From Pectinatus haikarae (lineage in GTDB: Bacteria > Bacillota > Negativicutes > Selenomonadales > Selenomonadaceae), in NCBI RefSeq assembly GCF_030813505.1, contig NZ_JAUSUE010000012.1: a stretch of 64,000 nt of DNA; one strand, 5' to 3'. Under the pieces are notes generated by a model. It was given only the letters and a program-made list of their open reading frames with translations, had not been told where the DNA came from and did not search any database. Made by a program: the position numbers and the translations under genes. How positions within the stretch are numbered: the stretch's first letter is position 1; every line of letters begins with the position of its first letter. Shown one piece after another: positions 51,495-60,124 of this stretch.

Positions 51495-51781
51495 GAGCTG
51501 CTCCAATACTGCATTTGCGTAATTAGTGTTCTTATCGCATAACCATAATCTTTTGCTCCGTCCTGCGTTGAATTACGGTTTTCATACATTTCTGTGATAA
51601 TGGCCAATTGTGCAATTTTTGCCTTTGCCGCAAAACCGCTGTCGGTTATATTTGTTGCATAATCTGTCACAGCGTCCTTTAAATATGACTCGGACGCTGC
51701 AATAAGATTATTTATTAAATCATCCTCAACAGTGCTGTCAACACGCAAATAAAGCTTTGCTTCATCAAGTGTCACGCTCAT
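51491..51781 (-). CDS. Head-tail connector, gp6-like
   Basis: 96 residues. The opening S-V-T-L-D-E-A-K-L-Y-L-R-V-D is the classic start of gp6-like adaptors (D-D-x-L-I-x-x-L-I-x-A-A then follows as D-D-L-I-N-N-L-I-A-A). It docks under the portal. Confidence 0.9.
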   Translation of the reverse strand: MSVTLDEAKLYLRVDSTVEDDLINNLIAASESYLKDAVTDYATNITDSGFAAKAKIAQLAIITEMYENRNSTQDGAKDYGYAIRTLITQMQYWSSS

Positions 51782-51790
51782 AATGTCACC

Positions 51791-52969
51791 TTAAGCGCCA
51801 ACATCAAGTTTTAGGTAAGTCATTGCCGCGGAATCCACTTCCTGCACGTCAAAGCGTTCTATTGCCCTGACAAAAGTTGCATTTTTAGTAAATCCGGCTT
51901 CAGTAGACACCGCAATTTCAATTCCCACACGGTCAAAAAAGTGTATCAAGTCAGACATAGAACCGACAACAAACGGAGCAAGAGTTTTGCCGGCTTCGGT
52001 AGTGGTGTCATTAGCTAAAAGCGTATCCTTCAGCATGACGATACGGCGCCCTTTGAAAAGATACTGCGTGGGATCGGCAAGACTGGCAGTAAGCAGCGGA
52101 CGTTTATTGCTGTCTGTCAGCTGGTCAAGATAATCGTATCCCGTCTGGTTTGTAAAAATAGTCGCACCTGCGGATATCGCGGGATCTAAAGTTTTGTTTA
52201 ACGCTGTCTGAATCGACTTATAACCGGTTGTCGGTACCGTTGCAGTAAGAGCATTGATAATGGCCAGTATCTGCGCGTTTTCCGTATTGATCGCTTTTCT
52301 GGCGAAACGCTGGCCGATAACAGACATAAGATCAATATCCACATCTTCGAGCAGCTGGTTTGCTATGGGGATAATATCGCCATAATCCTTCACCGCATAT
52401 TTTATTTGCGCAAAGTCCAGATCGCTCTGTGCTATTTCGTTGAGTTCTTCAAAGTTAGTCAGGGTACCGTCTTCTTCACCTATCGTCGGCTGCTGTCCGT
52501 TGCGGCTGCCGGCAGCTCTTATCGTGCAGAAGCTTTTCAGCGCAGTATAGGAGCGTCGGAATTCCAAAAGCTGGGCAAACTGTTCAGTCGGTATCAGATA
52601 GCCGCCTTTTGCCGGAGTCGCACCAACCTGTCCTGGAGTTCCTGCGGCATTAACAATTTTATCTACTACGCTTTTTTCTTCATCGGTCAAAGTCCGGTTA
52701 AATACCTGACCAAACACGAGCTTGTTAAATGTGCGGTTGATAAGCTTTTTGTCGTTTTTATCGGCAATTGTGTTTATCGGTGTCATGCCCTGCGTGAAAT
52801 TACTGAAATCACTGTCCTCCATTGCTTTTACGGTATTATATTCCCGGACAAGGTCTGTCAACTCTTTTGCCTTAGCCGCGGCATCGTCAAATTTCTCTGC
52901 TGACTGCAATGTTTCAATTTCAGCACGTACCTGTGTGATCTGATTCTTGATTTCATCGGATTTTTTCAT
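51791..52969 (-). CDS. Major capsid protein, HK97 fold
   Basis: 392 residues. An N-terminal coiled scaffold (delta domain, about residues 1-105, rich in E/K/A) is followed by the HK97 shell domain (G-G-Y-L-I-P-T-E, later K-Y-A-V-K-D-Y-G, I-G-Q-R-F-A-R and the D-R-V-G-I-E-I end). The scaffold is probably cut off by the ClpP-like protease encoded next door. AGAGGTATA precedes the ATG. Confidence 0.93.
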   Translation of the reverse strand: MKKSDEIKNQITQVRAEIETLQSAEKFDDAAAKAKELTDLVREYNTVKAMEDSDFSNFTQGMTPINTIADKNDKKLINRTFNKLVFGQVFNRTLTDEEKSVVDKIVNAAGTPGQVGATPAKGGYLIPTEQFAQLLEFRRSYTALKSFCTIRAAGSRNGQQPTIGEEDGTLTNFEELNEIAQSDLDFAQIKYAVKDYGDIIPIANQLLEDVDIDLMSVIGQRFARKAINTENAQILAIINALTATVPTTGYKSIQTALNKTLDPAISAGATIFTNQTGYDYLDQLTDSNKRPLLTASLADPTQYLFKGRRIVMLKDTLLANDTTTEAGKTLAPFVVGSMSDLIHFFDRVGIEIAVSTEAGFTKNATFVRAIERFDVQEVDSAAMTYLKLDVGA

Positions 52970-52985
52970 GTTTTATACCTCTTTT

Positions 52986-53768
52986 TTATAATATTTGAGC
53001 CATTGCCAGGGCAACAGCTATGTCATTTTTCTGCCTTTTGAGCTTATATTCTGCCAGTTTTTCAATGCTTTTATCATTGTTTTCCGGCTGTTTTACAGGT
53101 TTTTTCGGCATATTTTCAGCTACAAATTTGATATTTTCCGGTATATTGCCGATATTTTCAGGGAGTTTACCGACACAGGCCACCATCTGCAGTGCATCTG
53201 TCGTTTTTATATTAAATATCTGTGCTGCATCTTCACCGGTAAGCCAGGTCGTTTTATTAACCATCTCATGTATTTGATCAGCGGTAATGCCTTTTTGGGC
53301 ATTACTAACATACAAAGATTCCATACCTTTTTGGATAGTATCGAGAGTATCCGCTGCTTGTAAAAGCTCATCAGCATTACCGGCTGTCGACATCATTGGT
53401 TTATGGATCATGAGATAGGCATTTTTAGGCATTTGTTTATTATCGCAGGCAAAAAATATCTGCGTTGCTATACTTGCGGCGACTCCATCAACAATGGCAG
53501 TGGTTTCCCCATCATGGCGCTTTAACATATTAGCTATGGCCACACCCGCAAATACGGTACCTCCGGGGCTGTTTATATAAACATTAAGACTTTTCCCCTT
53601 CAATTGATCCAGTTGATTTTTTACATCAACTGGAAACACAAATCCTGCCGTATCATCATCGCCAAACAACTTAACCATATTCTTACTCATATCATCCATT
53701 ATCTGGCCGGTGACATATAAATCCGCCGATGTATCAGTCACGTTTTTAATTTCAAAACCTTTCATCAT
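52986..53768 (-). CDS. ClpP-like prohead protease
   Basis: 260 residues. The ClpP fold has I-N-S-P-G-G, nucleophile in G-V-A-A-S-I-A and histidine in L-M-I-H-K-P. The acid residue follows in the D-E-L-L-Q segment. A charged tail (residues 215-250) may bind the scaffold. The ATG overlaps the portal stop. It processes the capsid delta domain during maturation. Confidence 0.92.
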   Translation of the reverse strand: MMKGFEIKNVTDTSADLYVTGQIMDDMSKNMVKLFGDDDTAGFVFPVDVKNQLDQLKGKSLNVYINSPGGTVFAGVAIANMLKRHDGETTAIVDGVAASIATQIFFACDNKQMPKNAYLMIHKPMMSTAGNADELLQAADTLDTIQKGMESLYVSNAQKGITADQIHEMVNKTTWLTGEDAAQIFNIKTTDALQMVACVGKLPENIGNIPENIKFVAENMPKKPVKQPENNDKSIEKLAEYKLKRQKNDIAVALAMAQIL

Positions 53769-55018
53769 TTGCCATCTTCACCCCCTTTCGGTATAGCCTT
53801 ATTTTTATAAGCGCTGCCTAAATCCTGCAGCTTTACATAGCTGCCGTTGGCAATGATCACATTGCCGTCTTTATCCGGCGGCATGCCCGCATAGCGACGT
53901 GCTTCGTTGACTGAATAGACGCTGCCGGCCACATATTTATTAAGCATATCCGCCTGGGATGCCGGATCACCGCGCAGTATCACGCTGACATTAAATTCAT
54001 AACCGAGTCCCTGCTGTAGTTCCTTTGTCGTCAGCAGCTTGCGGTTTAGCTCCTGCTCATAAAGCGTGATGTTATAAAGCAGCGTATCAACGTAAAAAGT
54101 CAAGTTCTGCATAGAGCTGTTTGCATAACTTGACTTATCGTAATTATTTAAGTGGTTTGGCATAATGCCAAAGGCTGCGGCCACCTGCAGGCTCGAAAAC
54201 TTTTTTAACTCGTAAAACTGGCTATCCGTAAGTTTTAATTCCAATGGCACTATATCCCAATTTGGCGGCAGCGGTATAATTCTGTCTGTGCGTTGTCCAG
54301 CTAATTCGGTTAATTGGGCAATAACATTTTGCATGCTTTTTTTATCTAAATCACCAGTATATTTAACGACGGCATTTGCCGTCAATCCTTTTTGGTAAAG
54401 GTCATTTAAAAAACGCTGCGACGCTTTATTGCCTTGCATGTATGACGCCAATATTTCTCTGACGCTTTTACCGGCAAACCCGTTTCTGCCCAGTTTCCAG
54501 CTTTTTACATGTATTACATCATCCGGGTAAAACCAGTAACTTTGCCCGCTCACGCTGTCAGTATAAAAATAATAATATTGTCTTTGAGTAAACTGGCTTG
54601 TATTGTTAACCCATATCTGCACCATGCGCGGATCAAGGATATATAACCCTTCCATACTTCCGTCCGGATTACGGTTAATGTAAGCATAGCCGTTACCGTA
54701 ATGATTCCGACAGTATTCGAGGGATGTGAAAAACTGTGCCGGTGTTAAAACGGCATTTGGCTGCACATTCAGATATTGATAAGTGTTATGGTCCGTTATC
54801 CTGTTTTTGTCGCTGTCTTTTAAGGCAATAGGCATTTTTCCCAGCGATTCAGACAGCTTTTTCATGCATATAAAATAGGTTATCTCTGATATATCCGGTC
54901 CGTCGGTGCCGATACGATTATTAAAAAATAAAGCATTTACATCAGAAAGAGTAAAACCGCCCGAATCATTTTTGATATTTGATCTAAACGCACCGACCAT
55001 TTTATTTAAAAATGACAC
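53765..55018 (-). CDS. Portal protein, HK97 family
   Basis: 417 residues from GTG 55018 with AAAGGAGG upstream. It is the dodecameric channel for DNA. It has the family segments N-G-Y-A-Y-I-N-R, then V-I-H-V-K-S and the clip/crown region with F-G-I-M-P-N-H-L-N. The C-terminal G-G-E-D-G-K runs into the protease start. Confidence 0.93.
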   Translation of the reverse strand: MSFLNKMVGAFRSNIKNDSGGFTLSDVNALFFNNRIGTDGPDISEITYFICMKKLSESLGKMPIALKDSDKNRITDHNTYQYLNVQPNAVLTPAQFFTSLEYCRNHYGNGYAYINRNPDGSMEGLYILDPRMVQIWVNNTSQFTQRQYYYFYTDSVSGQSYWFYPDDVIHVKSWKLGRNGFAGKSVREILASYMQGNKASQRFLNDLYQKGLTANAVVKYTGDLDKKSMQNVIAQLTELAGQRTDRIIPLPPNWDIVPLELKLTDSQFYELKKFSSLQVAAAFGIMPNHLNNYDKSSYANSSMQNLTFYVDTLLYNITLYEQELNRKLLTTKELQQGLGYEFNVSVILRGDPASQADMLNKYVAGSVYSVNEARRYAGMPPDKDGNVIIANGSYVKLQDLGSAYKNKAIPKGGEDGK

Positions 55019-55080
55019 TCTTTAGCCTCCTTTCTTTTAATTTTTTGTTGGTTATATATTCTTACCTCTATACGTGGACA

Positions 55081-56820
55081 CTATTCAATATTTTTTGCCG
55101 CCTGCATGGCTTTTTCCCACATATCATAAGCTTCATCGGCTGATATCTGCCCGTCATCCTTATTCATAAAATACAGTTTCCAAGAATCAAGCACGCAGTC
55201 AACCGGATCAATGCGGTCTGGCTGCGTCATTTTATCGACTTTTATTTCGCCAAAACTGTTTTTGGTTGTTATGGCGTTGACCATGCTCCATGTTAAAAGC
55301 GCATTGTTTTTATTATAGAGCACCATACATGCTTTGACAGACAGCTGAAAGTCCACTGTTGCATCATTTAAACTTCTTGCCGATTGCACGACTTCGGTCA
55401 GATCGCAAGGCATGATATCTTCCAGATCAGCAAGAAAAGTATCAGCATTGTGATTGTCATAACCGCAGCCGATGATTTTTAGATTATAATCGGCGATCGC
55501 TTGCTTAAGATACTCAATAATCGCTTTATAGTCTGTCTTTATGCCGTACAGTCCGCTGGTCAGGGTAATAAGTCCCTGATTAACCCAAACACGGTACGGT
55601 GCGTCATCTGTCTTTTCATGTTCAGCCAGCCGCAGCTCTGGCATAAAGCTATGCGAGAAGATATAGACTTTATCGCCCTCAAGCGGGAACACCAGCGCAA
55701 TGCTGGTTAAATCACCGCCGGAAGATAGGTCAATGCCAAGATAGCATTCCCGGCCTTTCATATCCTGCAATGTCAGATCGGCTTCGCACATTTTCCATTT
55801 ATCGAGGTTGAGCAGCGCGCCGCCCGCGTATGTCACCCAGACATTTAGCGATTTGGTCAAAAAATTAACAAGGTCATCGCCTTGTTTTTCTTTTGCATCT
55901 ATTGCTTTTTCGGCCATGCGGGCCAGCATGTTTTGATTTAGGGTATTATCCGCATGCCACAGATGCAGCGGATTTGCTTTTGCCCAGTTTTTTGAGTCCC
56001 ATATATCATCATCTTTATCCATTTCGGCAATGAAAATAAACAGGGAATCCTTTTTTATTGCCCCTGCCAACACCTTTTTGCAGAATTGATACTGTTTATA
56101 ACAGGGACTGTTTAAATCAAATCCTGCCGTTGTTATCGCAATTGTGAGCGCATTGTCAACGGTAATCTGCCCATCAAGCATGAGCTTGTACATCTGATTC
56201 GTGGGGTGTGCATGATATTCATCAATTATAGCTAAAATACTACGGAACCCATCCGCACTTTTGGTGTCCCGCCCGATTGCCTTTATGACAGTACCCGTGA
56301 CTCGGCTTGTAATCGTGCGGTCATGCGTCCTGATTTTATACAACTCTTTTAAATCATCGTCGGACTCTATAAATTTATCTATTTCATCCCAGACAATATT
56401 TGCCTGTTCCTGCTTTGTCGCCGTGCAGAATATGCGCCCGAATTGATAACCGGAAAATCCTGCAAAGTCGTTGCCTAGTTCGCCGGCGATAAATGATTTG
56501 CCGTTTTGCCGGCCCATCTGCACATATGCTTCACGGAATCTCCGCTCTTTGCTGTGCTTTTTACGCCAGCCAAATAACGCGCCGATTATAAAATCCTGAA
56601 AGCCGCGTGTTTTTAGCGGCTTTTTCTCTTCACCTTCGCCGATTGTCAGTGTATTTGCGATATCTATATGTTTTTCTGCAGCTTTTTTGTCAAAGATATA
56701 TGCCGAATCTTTATTTGCTATGTCGTCAAGATGCCGCCTGCAGGCAAGGTATTCACTGCGCCCAGCTATTTTCCCGCCCGAAACAATCAGCTTTGCATAG
56801 GCAGTCGTCCGATCTGTCAT
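55081..56820 (-). CDS. terL: Terminase large subunit
   Basis: 579 residues. The ATPase carries Walker A G-R-Q-N-G-K-S near residue 100 and Walker B with catalytic acid in A-I-I-D-E-Y-H near 195. The RuvC-like nuclease has aspartates in G-I-D-L-S-S, G-Y-D-N-H and the late D-P-V-D-C. It packages DNA into the prohead. It overlaps terS by one base. The pairing with an HNH protein suggests a cohesive-end mechanism. Confidence 0.95.
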   Translation of the reverse strand: MTDRTTAYAKLIVSGGKIAGRSEYLACRRHLDDIANKDSAYIFDKKAAEKHIDIANTLTIGEGEEKKPLKTRGFQDFIIGALFGWRKKHSKERRFREAYVQMGRQNGKSFIAGELGNDFAGFSGYQFGRIFCTATKQEQANIVWDEIDKFIESDDDLKELYKIRTHDRTITSRVTGTVIKAIGRDTKSADGFRSILAIIDEYHAHPTNQMYKLMLDGQITVDNALTIAITTAGFDLNSPCYKQYQFCKKVLAGAIKKDSLFIFIAEMDKDDDIWDSKNWAKANPLHLWHADNTLNQNMLARMAEKAIDAKEKQGDDLVNFLTKSLNVWVTYAGGALLNLDKWKMCEADLTLQDMKGRECYLGIDLSSGGDLTSIALVFPLEGDKVYIFSHSFMPELRLAEHEKTDDAPYRVWVNQGLITLTSGLYGIKTDYKAIIEYLKQAIADYNLKIIGCGYDNHNADTFLADLEDIMPCDLTEVVQSARSLNDATVDFQLSVKACMVLYNKNNALLTWSMVNAITTKNSFGEIKVDKMTQPDRIDPVDCVLDSWKLYFMNKDDGQISADEAYDMWEKAMQAAKNIE

Positions 56821-57299
56821 CAGGCATCCAGAAATTTGATGAATTTATTTACGGTTTTGTCTTCTTTGACAGGCACGATCAGCTTGAGACGGTCTGTCGT
56901 GGCAAGGCCAAGCTTTGTACTGCACTGCATGATCTGTTTGACATAGCGTTCCTGCGCTGACAGGTAAGGTGACACCGTTTCATATTCCCCATAACCATTT
57001 TTGCGGTAACCCGTGTCTCCATAGTCATGGATATGCTGCACAAGTTTCATATACCGACTCCAGGCATTGGCATATATTGCAAGGATGGCCAGATCAAGAT
57101 TATCCAGCAAATCGATCTGTCCAGCCTCGGCAACAACGCGGGTAAATTCGGCTGCGGCATCTTCATCAAGCCAGGCAGGCGGTGAAAGCGCATCGCGCGG
57201 CAGTTTTATTTTCTTTTCCTGCTGGCGTCTGGCGCTGCGTTTGTTTTTCCCTATTTTTCCGGTCGATATGTCTACAACTTTTCGCGGTCTTCCCGGCAT
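56820..57299 (-). CDS. terS: Terminase small subunit, P27 family
   Basis: 159 residues. A basic start (P-G-R-P-R-K, then K-N-K-R-S-A-R-R-Q-Q) is followed by a helical core with P-P-A-W-L-D-E-D-A-A-A-E-F and the C-terminal L-G-L-A-T-T-D-R. That is the P27 layout. It recognises the packaging site, probably near 57300-57390 or in terS itself. AAAGGGGTG precedes the ATG. Confidence 0.92.
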   Translation of the reverse strand: MPGRPRKVVDISTGKIGKNKRSARRQQEKKIKLPRDALSPPAWLDEDAAAEFTRVVAEAGQIDLLDNLDLAILAIYANAWSRYMKLVQHIHDYGDTGYRKNGYGEYETVSPYLSAQERYVKQIMQCSTKLGLATTDRLKLIVPVKEDKTVNKFIKFLDA

Positions 57300-57390
57300 G
57301 CTATCACCCCTTTTTAGAATTTTTCATTTCTGGCATTTTTGCGCGAAAAAAGACCATACGCGGTACTATATTTTCATCTCTGAAACTTTT

Positions 57391-57801
57391 TCAGGTACCC
57401 CCGCCGGCCTTAATGATATCAAAGAGAATCCCTTGTATTTTCTTCTTTGACATTTCTGATTTTTTATAGGCTTCATGTATCTCTGCATGACTTTTATCGC
57501 TCAGGTAAATGAGATTGGACTGGTCATAAGCACGGTTCTTATCCTCTGCTATCTCAGTGATGTGATGACTCAGCGTGCCTTTTACAAGTTTATGCTTAAC
57601 ATGCAGCGCGTATAAATCCAGGCCGTTACATTTACGCTTGCAGTCATCTGACAGCAGCTTCCACATCTTGCTGTGGTAGATAGCTGCTGACTCTTTATTG
57701 CGGCTGTATCTGTCATATTCCTTATGTCGCTGCTTCTGGCATTCGCATTGTTCATTGATTTTTATTTTTCGCCCACAGCGTCCGCATACCTTTGTCAGCA
57801 T
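57391..57801 (-). CDS. Phage HNH endonuclease
   Basis: 136 residues. An N-terminal zinc ribbon (C-G-R-C-G then C-E-C) is followed by the HNH core S-H-H-I-T-E-I, then S-N-L-I-Y-L and K-S-H-A-E-I-H. Such proteins next to terminase genes are needed for end cutting in several cos phages such as HK97. GGAGGTAAG precedes the ATG. Confidence 0.9.
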   Translation of the reverse strand: MLTKVCGRCGRKIKINEQCECQKQRHKEYDRYSRNKESAAIYHSKMWKLLSDDCKRKCNGLDLYALHVKHKLVKGTLSHHITEIAEDKNRAYDQSNLIYLSDKSHAEIHEAYKKSEMSKKKIQGILFDIIKAGGGT

Positions 57802-57935
57802 ACTATCTTACCTCCTGATTGAAATTGGGCATTAAAAAACCGCTAAGAAAAGTCAATCAGTTTCTTAGCAGGTTAAAGAAATAAGCGCAAATGCTCAACA
57901 CCGTTATTTTGGTGTACAGTATCTACGCTTTTATA

Positions 57936-58454
57936 TTAGGTTGCCTCTTCTTTTATTTGCTCCCATGTTCTTTTTAAAATCTGTTGACATCTTTGAGTGA
58001 AAGTAGATATATCTTCTTTTATGTCAATAGATTCTAATGAACCAGGTTTATTTAGGTGAGATATCCCATACATTTCATCTGCTTTATCTTCAATAGTATT
58101 TTTAAATTTTTTAATATCTGTTACAAAGTCTTCTTCAGAATGCGTGTACATTAAAATAAGTAAATCGAGATTTTGGCATAATAAATCCATAGCTTTGGCC
58201 ATTTTGAGACTATCACTTTCCTTATTACAGCATTCACTTTTTAATTGATAAGCAGCTTCGGTACACATTGCCATATTCTCTCTTACTTTATTTAACCATT
58301 TTACTCTTTCAACGGTTATTATTTCCTTATATTTCATACTCCGATCATTATTACATTTGATAGTAGCCACTAGCCATGCAATTGCTCCAGATAATATTGT
58401 TCCTATAATGCTAATTTCTGCTGCAGTTATTGCGGAATTATTTGTATCCAACAT
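57936..58454 (-). CDS. Phage membrane protein of unknown function
   Basis: 172 residues from ATG 58454 (GGGGTGAT upstream). One N-terminal helix (A-A-E-I-S-I-I-G-T-I-L-S-G-A-I-A-W-L-V) is followed by a helical cytoplasmic domain with Cys pairs (E-C-C-N-K) and a long amphipathic end. No family is recognised. It is AT-richer than the flanking packaging genes and, with its neighbour at 58598, looks like inserted accessory cargo. Confidence 0.65.
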   Translation of the reverse strand: MLDTNNSAITAAEISIIGTILSGAIAWLVATIKCNNDRSMKYKEIITVERVKWLNKVRENMAMCTEAAYQLKSECCNKESDSLKMAKAMDLLCQNLDLLILMYTHSEEDFVTDIKKFKNTIEDKADEMYGISHLNKPGSLESIDIKEDISTFTQRCQQILKRTWEQIKEEAT

Positions 58455-58597
58455 AATATCACCCCATCCATAAGATGACATAATTATATCACAAAAGCCG
58501 CCCACCTTTCGGCAGCGGCTGTGTGTTACTCTTCACTTTTCTATAGTATAGCATATAAAATGGGGTAGTTATTCTCGGAATAAGGATTATTTTTTAT

Positions 58598-59275
58598 TTA
58601 TTGTATATGAGAAATGTAGTTTTTATATTTTTCAAAAGCTTTTTTTTCTTGATCATTTAAGTTTACAGGATAGTGATTTAATTTATCCGTTATTTCTTCG
58701 GGGCGAATTAAATCTTCTAGCTTTGCATTACCATAATTTCTAGTATGCCTATTAGTTCCTAATTTTCGAAGAGCGTTCTTAACTGCGAAATCATCTACTA
58801 TCCCAATTAATTCATTATATAAGTAACACCCTAAACTATATTTACACTCATATAGTGTTCTTTTTACATTCGAGTCATTAACCTCAAATTCAGTGATTAT
58901 TGTTTCTAAGTCACGAATAATATCCTCCCTATCTCTGTCTGGAATACCATCTACTATGCCATGATAAAGAAATGTCTTACTAGTAATGTTTATATAAAGG
59001 GCAGCAAGATTTTTTAGCTTTTCAACTGCATTATCTGCATCATCAATGATTTTTTCCACTCTCTTTACTTTAAATCCCAACCCACTTATTTCTGCTATTT
59101 TATCAAAATTCAAAAAAGCAACTGCTATAGCTCCGCCGACTATGGATGTTATCATTTCTGTTGATTGATTCTTATATCCAAAATACATTCCTGGGCCCAA
59201 AATAATAAAAACATATATGATATTAATGAATATGTGTAAAATATATTCATTAATATTTAGTTTTTTATCTTCCAT
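58598..59275 (-). CDS. Phage membrane protein of unknown function, second of a pair
   Basis: 225 residues from ATG 59275 (AGGGAG upstream). Two hydrophobic segments (about residues 8-32 and 40-58, with V-F-I-I-L-G-P-G-M-Y-F-G-Y and I-V-G-G-A-I-A-V-A-F-L) are followed by a helical soluble domain with two cysteines near residues 142-149. No family is recognised. It is the first gene after the phased repeat array and -10-like TATACT, so it is the likely head of the late operon. AT-rich like its partner. Possible roles are superinfection exclusion or host modification, unproven. Confidence 0.65.
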   Translation of the reverse strand: MEDKKLNINEYILHIFINIIYVFIILGPGMYFGYKNQSTEMITSIVGGAIAVAFLNFDKIAEISGLGFKVKRVEKIIDDADNAVEKLKNLAALYINITSKTFLYHGIVDGIPDRDREDIIRDLETIITEFEVNDSNVKRTLYECKYSLGCYLYNELIGIVDDFAVKNALRKLGTNRHTRNYGNAKLEDLIRPEEITDKLNHYPVNLNDQEKKAFEKYKNYISHIQ

Positions 59276-59374
59276 ATAGATTAAGCTCCCTATTTTAATT
59301 ATACGTTTGAAAATATCTATGCTCACAAAAACCGCACATTCAGATGCGCGGCTATCGTCAAATTTCTATGCTAT

Positions 59375-59483
59375 TAGTATACTACGGATTTCGTAGAAAA
59401 AAAGGACAAAAAAGGTATTCTTTTGGTACTAAAAGGGTAAGAAAAAGGTAACGAAAAGGTATCGAAAGGGTAAGGAAAAGGTA
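59375..59483 (-). promoter_or_regulatory. Late promoter with an 11-bp phased GGTA array
   Basis: Seven GGTA boxes end at 59417, 59428, 59439, 59450, 59461, 59472 and 59483, exactly 11 bp apart, most with a leading A-run. A degenerate eighth (GGAC, 59404) extends the row. On the minus strand the array ends about 25 bases upstream of a -10-like TATACT (59380-59375) that has no matching -35. One box per helical turn places all of them on one face. This is what an activator-dependent phage late promoter would need. The 11-bp period rules out a coding repeat. Confidence 0.6.
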
Positions 59484-59510
59484 AAATCCATACAATCGAC
59501 TTATCCACAA

Positions 59511-60011
59511 CTACTTGAAAAACACGAAAGACAGCTGTTCAGGGACCGCTTTCGGCCCGAATACAGCTGTTGCCATACTTTGCAGAGCTTCATCATGTTT
59601 TCTTCGGCTGGTTTTTATATTGCAGTGCACCTGGCTTGAAATAAACTCCCATGAATCCCTCTCGATCCAGCGTCCTTTCAAGATAATTTGCGACTCATCA
59701 TCAAGCTGCTGCATTGCCCGATCCACCCTATCCAGATTTGTCCGGATTTCGGTGATATTGAGATTGAGCTCGACAATTTCATGCTGCAGCTTCTCTCTTC
59801 GCTCGGTCTCCTGCTCAACCTTGCTTGAGTCGCTGCTCTTAGAACAACCAGCAGTCAGCGAATACTGCGCTGTGATCGGGTGCATGATGGTCTTGAGCAT
59901 TTCTTCCTTGGCGGCCTTATCAGCCTCAAGGTTCTGCAAATATGTACGCAGCTCGTCATTTCGTGATAAGTAGCGTATTACTGTCTGGATATAATCGTTG
60001 TATTTCTTCAT
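59511..60011 (-). CDS. Late transcription regulator, sigma region 4/ArpU-like
   Basis: 166 residues from ATG 60011 (GGAAAAGGG upstream). The middle is a long coiled coil (about residues 70-110). The end is a sigma-region-4-like helix-turn-helix: E-R-D-S-W-E-F-I-S-S-Q, then C-N-I-K-T-S-R-R-K-H-D-E-A-L. This fits the ArpU/RinA-like regulators that switch on late genes in Firmicute phages. It sits right upstream of the phased GGTA array, its best candidate target. Confidence 0.8.
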   Translation of the reverse strand: MKKYNDYIQTVIRYLSRNDELRTYLQNLEADKAAKEEMLKTIMHPITAQYSLTAGCSKSSDSSKVEQETERREKLQHEIVELNLNITEIRTNLDRVDRAMQQLDDESQIILKGRWIERDSWEFISSQVHCNIKTSRRKHDEALQSMATAVFGPKAVPEQLSFVFFK

Positions 60012-60079
60012 GCCCTTTTCCTTCCTGTGATGAGATTTGGCCATACTGAGGTGTCGGCATGGCCCTTTAGTTATTTCTA

Positions 60080-60103
60080 AACCTATCGAAAGTAATAGGT
60101 TTA
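60080..60103. terminator. Small hairpin between early genes
   Basis: AAACCTAT pairs with ATAGGTTT around CGAAAGTA in the gap 60012-60124. It may pause or end some early transcripts; the U-run is poor. Confidence 0.4.
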
Positions 60104-60124
60104 AACTGGTCGATTTCGACACGG

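Noticed and set aside
59404..59483. CRISPR array
   Set aside because: The repeat unit is 11 bp without spacers of 30-40 bases, and no cas gene is present anywhere in the window.
60012..60122. Longer N-terminus for the late regulator
   Set aside because: The extra 37 residues have no ribosome site and no helical pattern; GGAAAAGGG stands just before ATG 60011.
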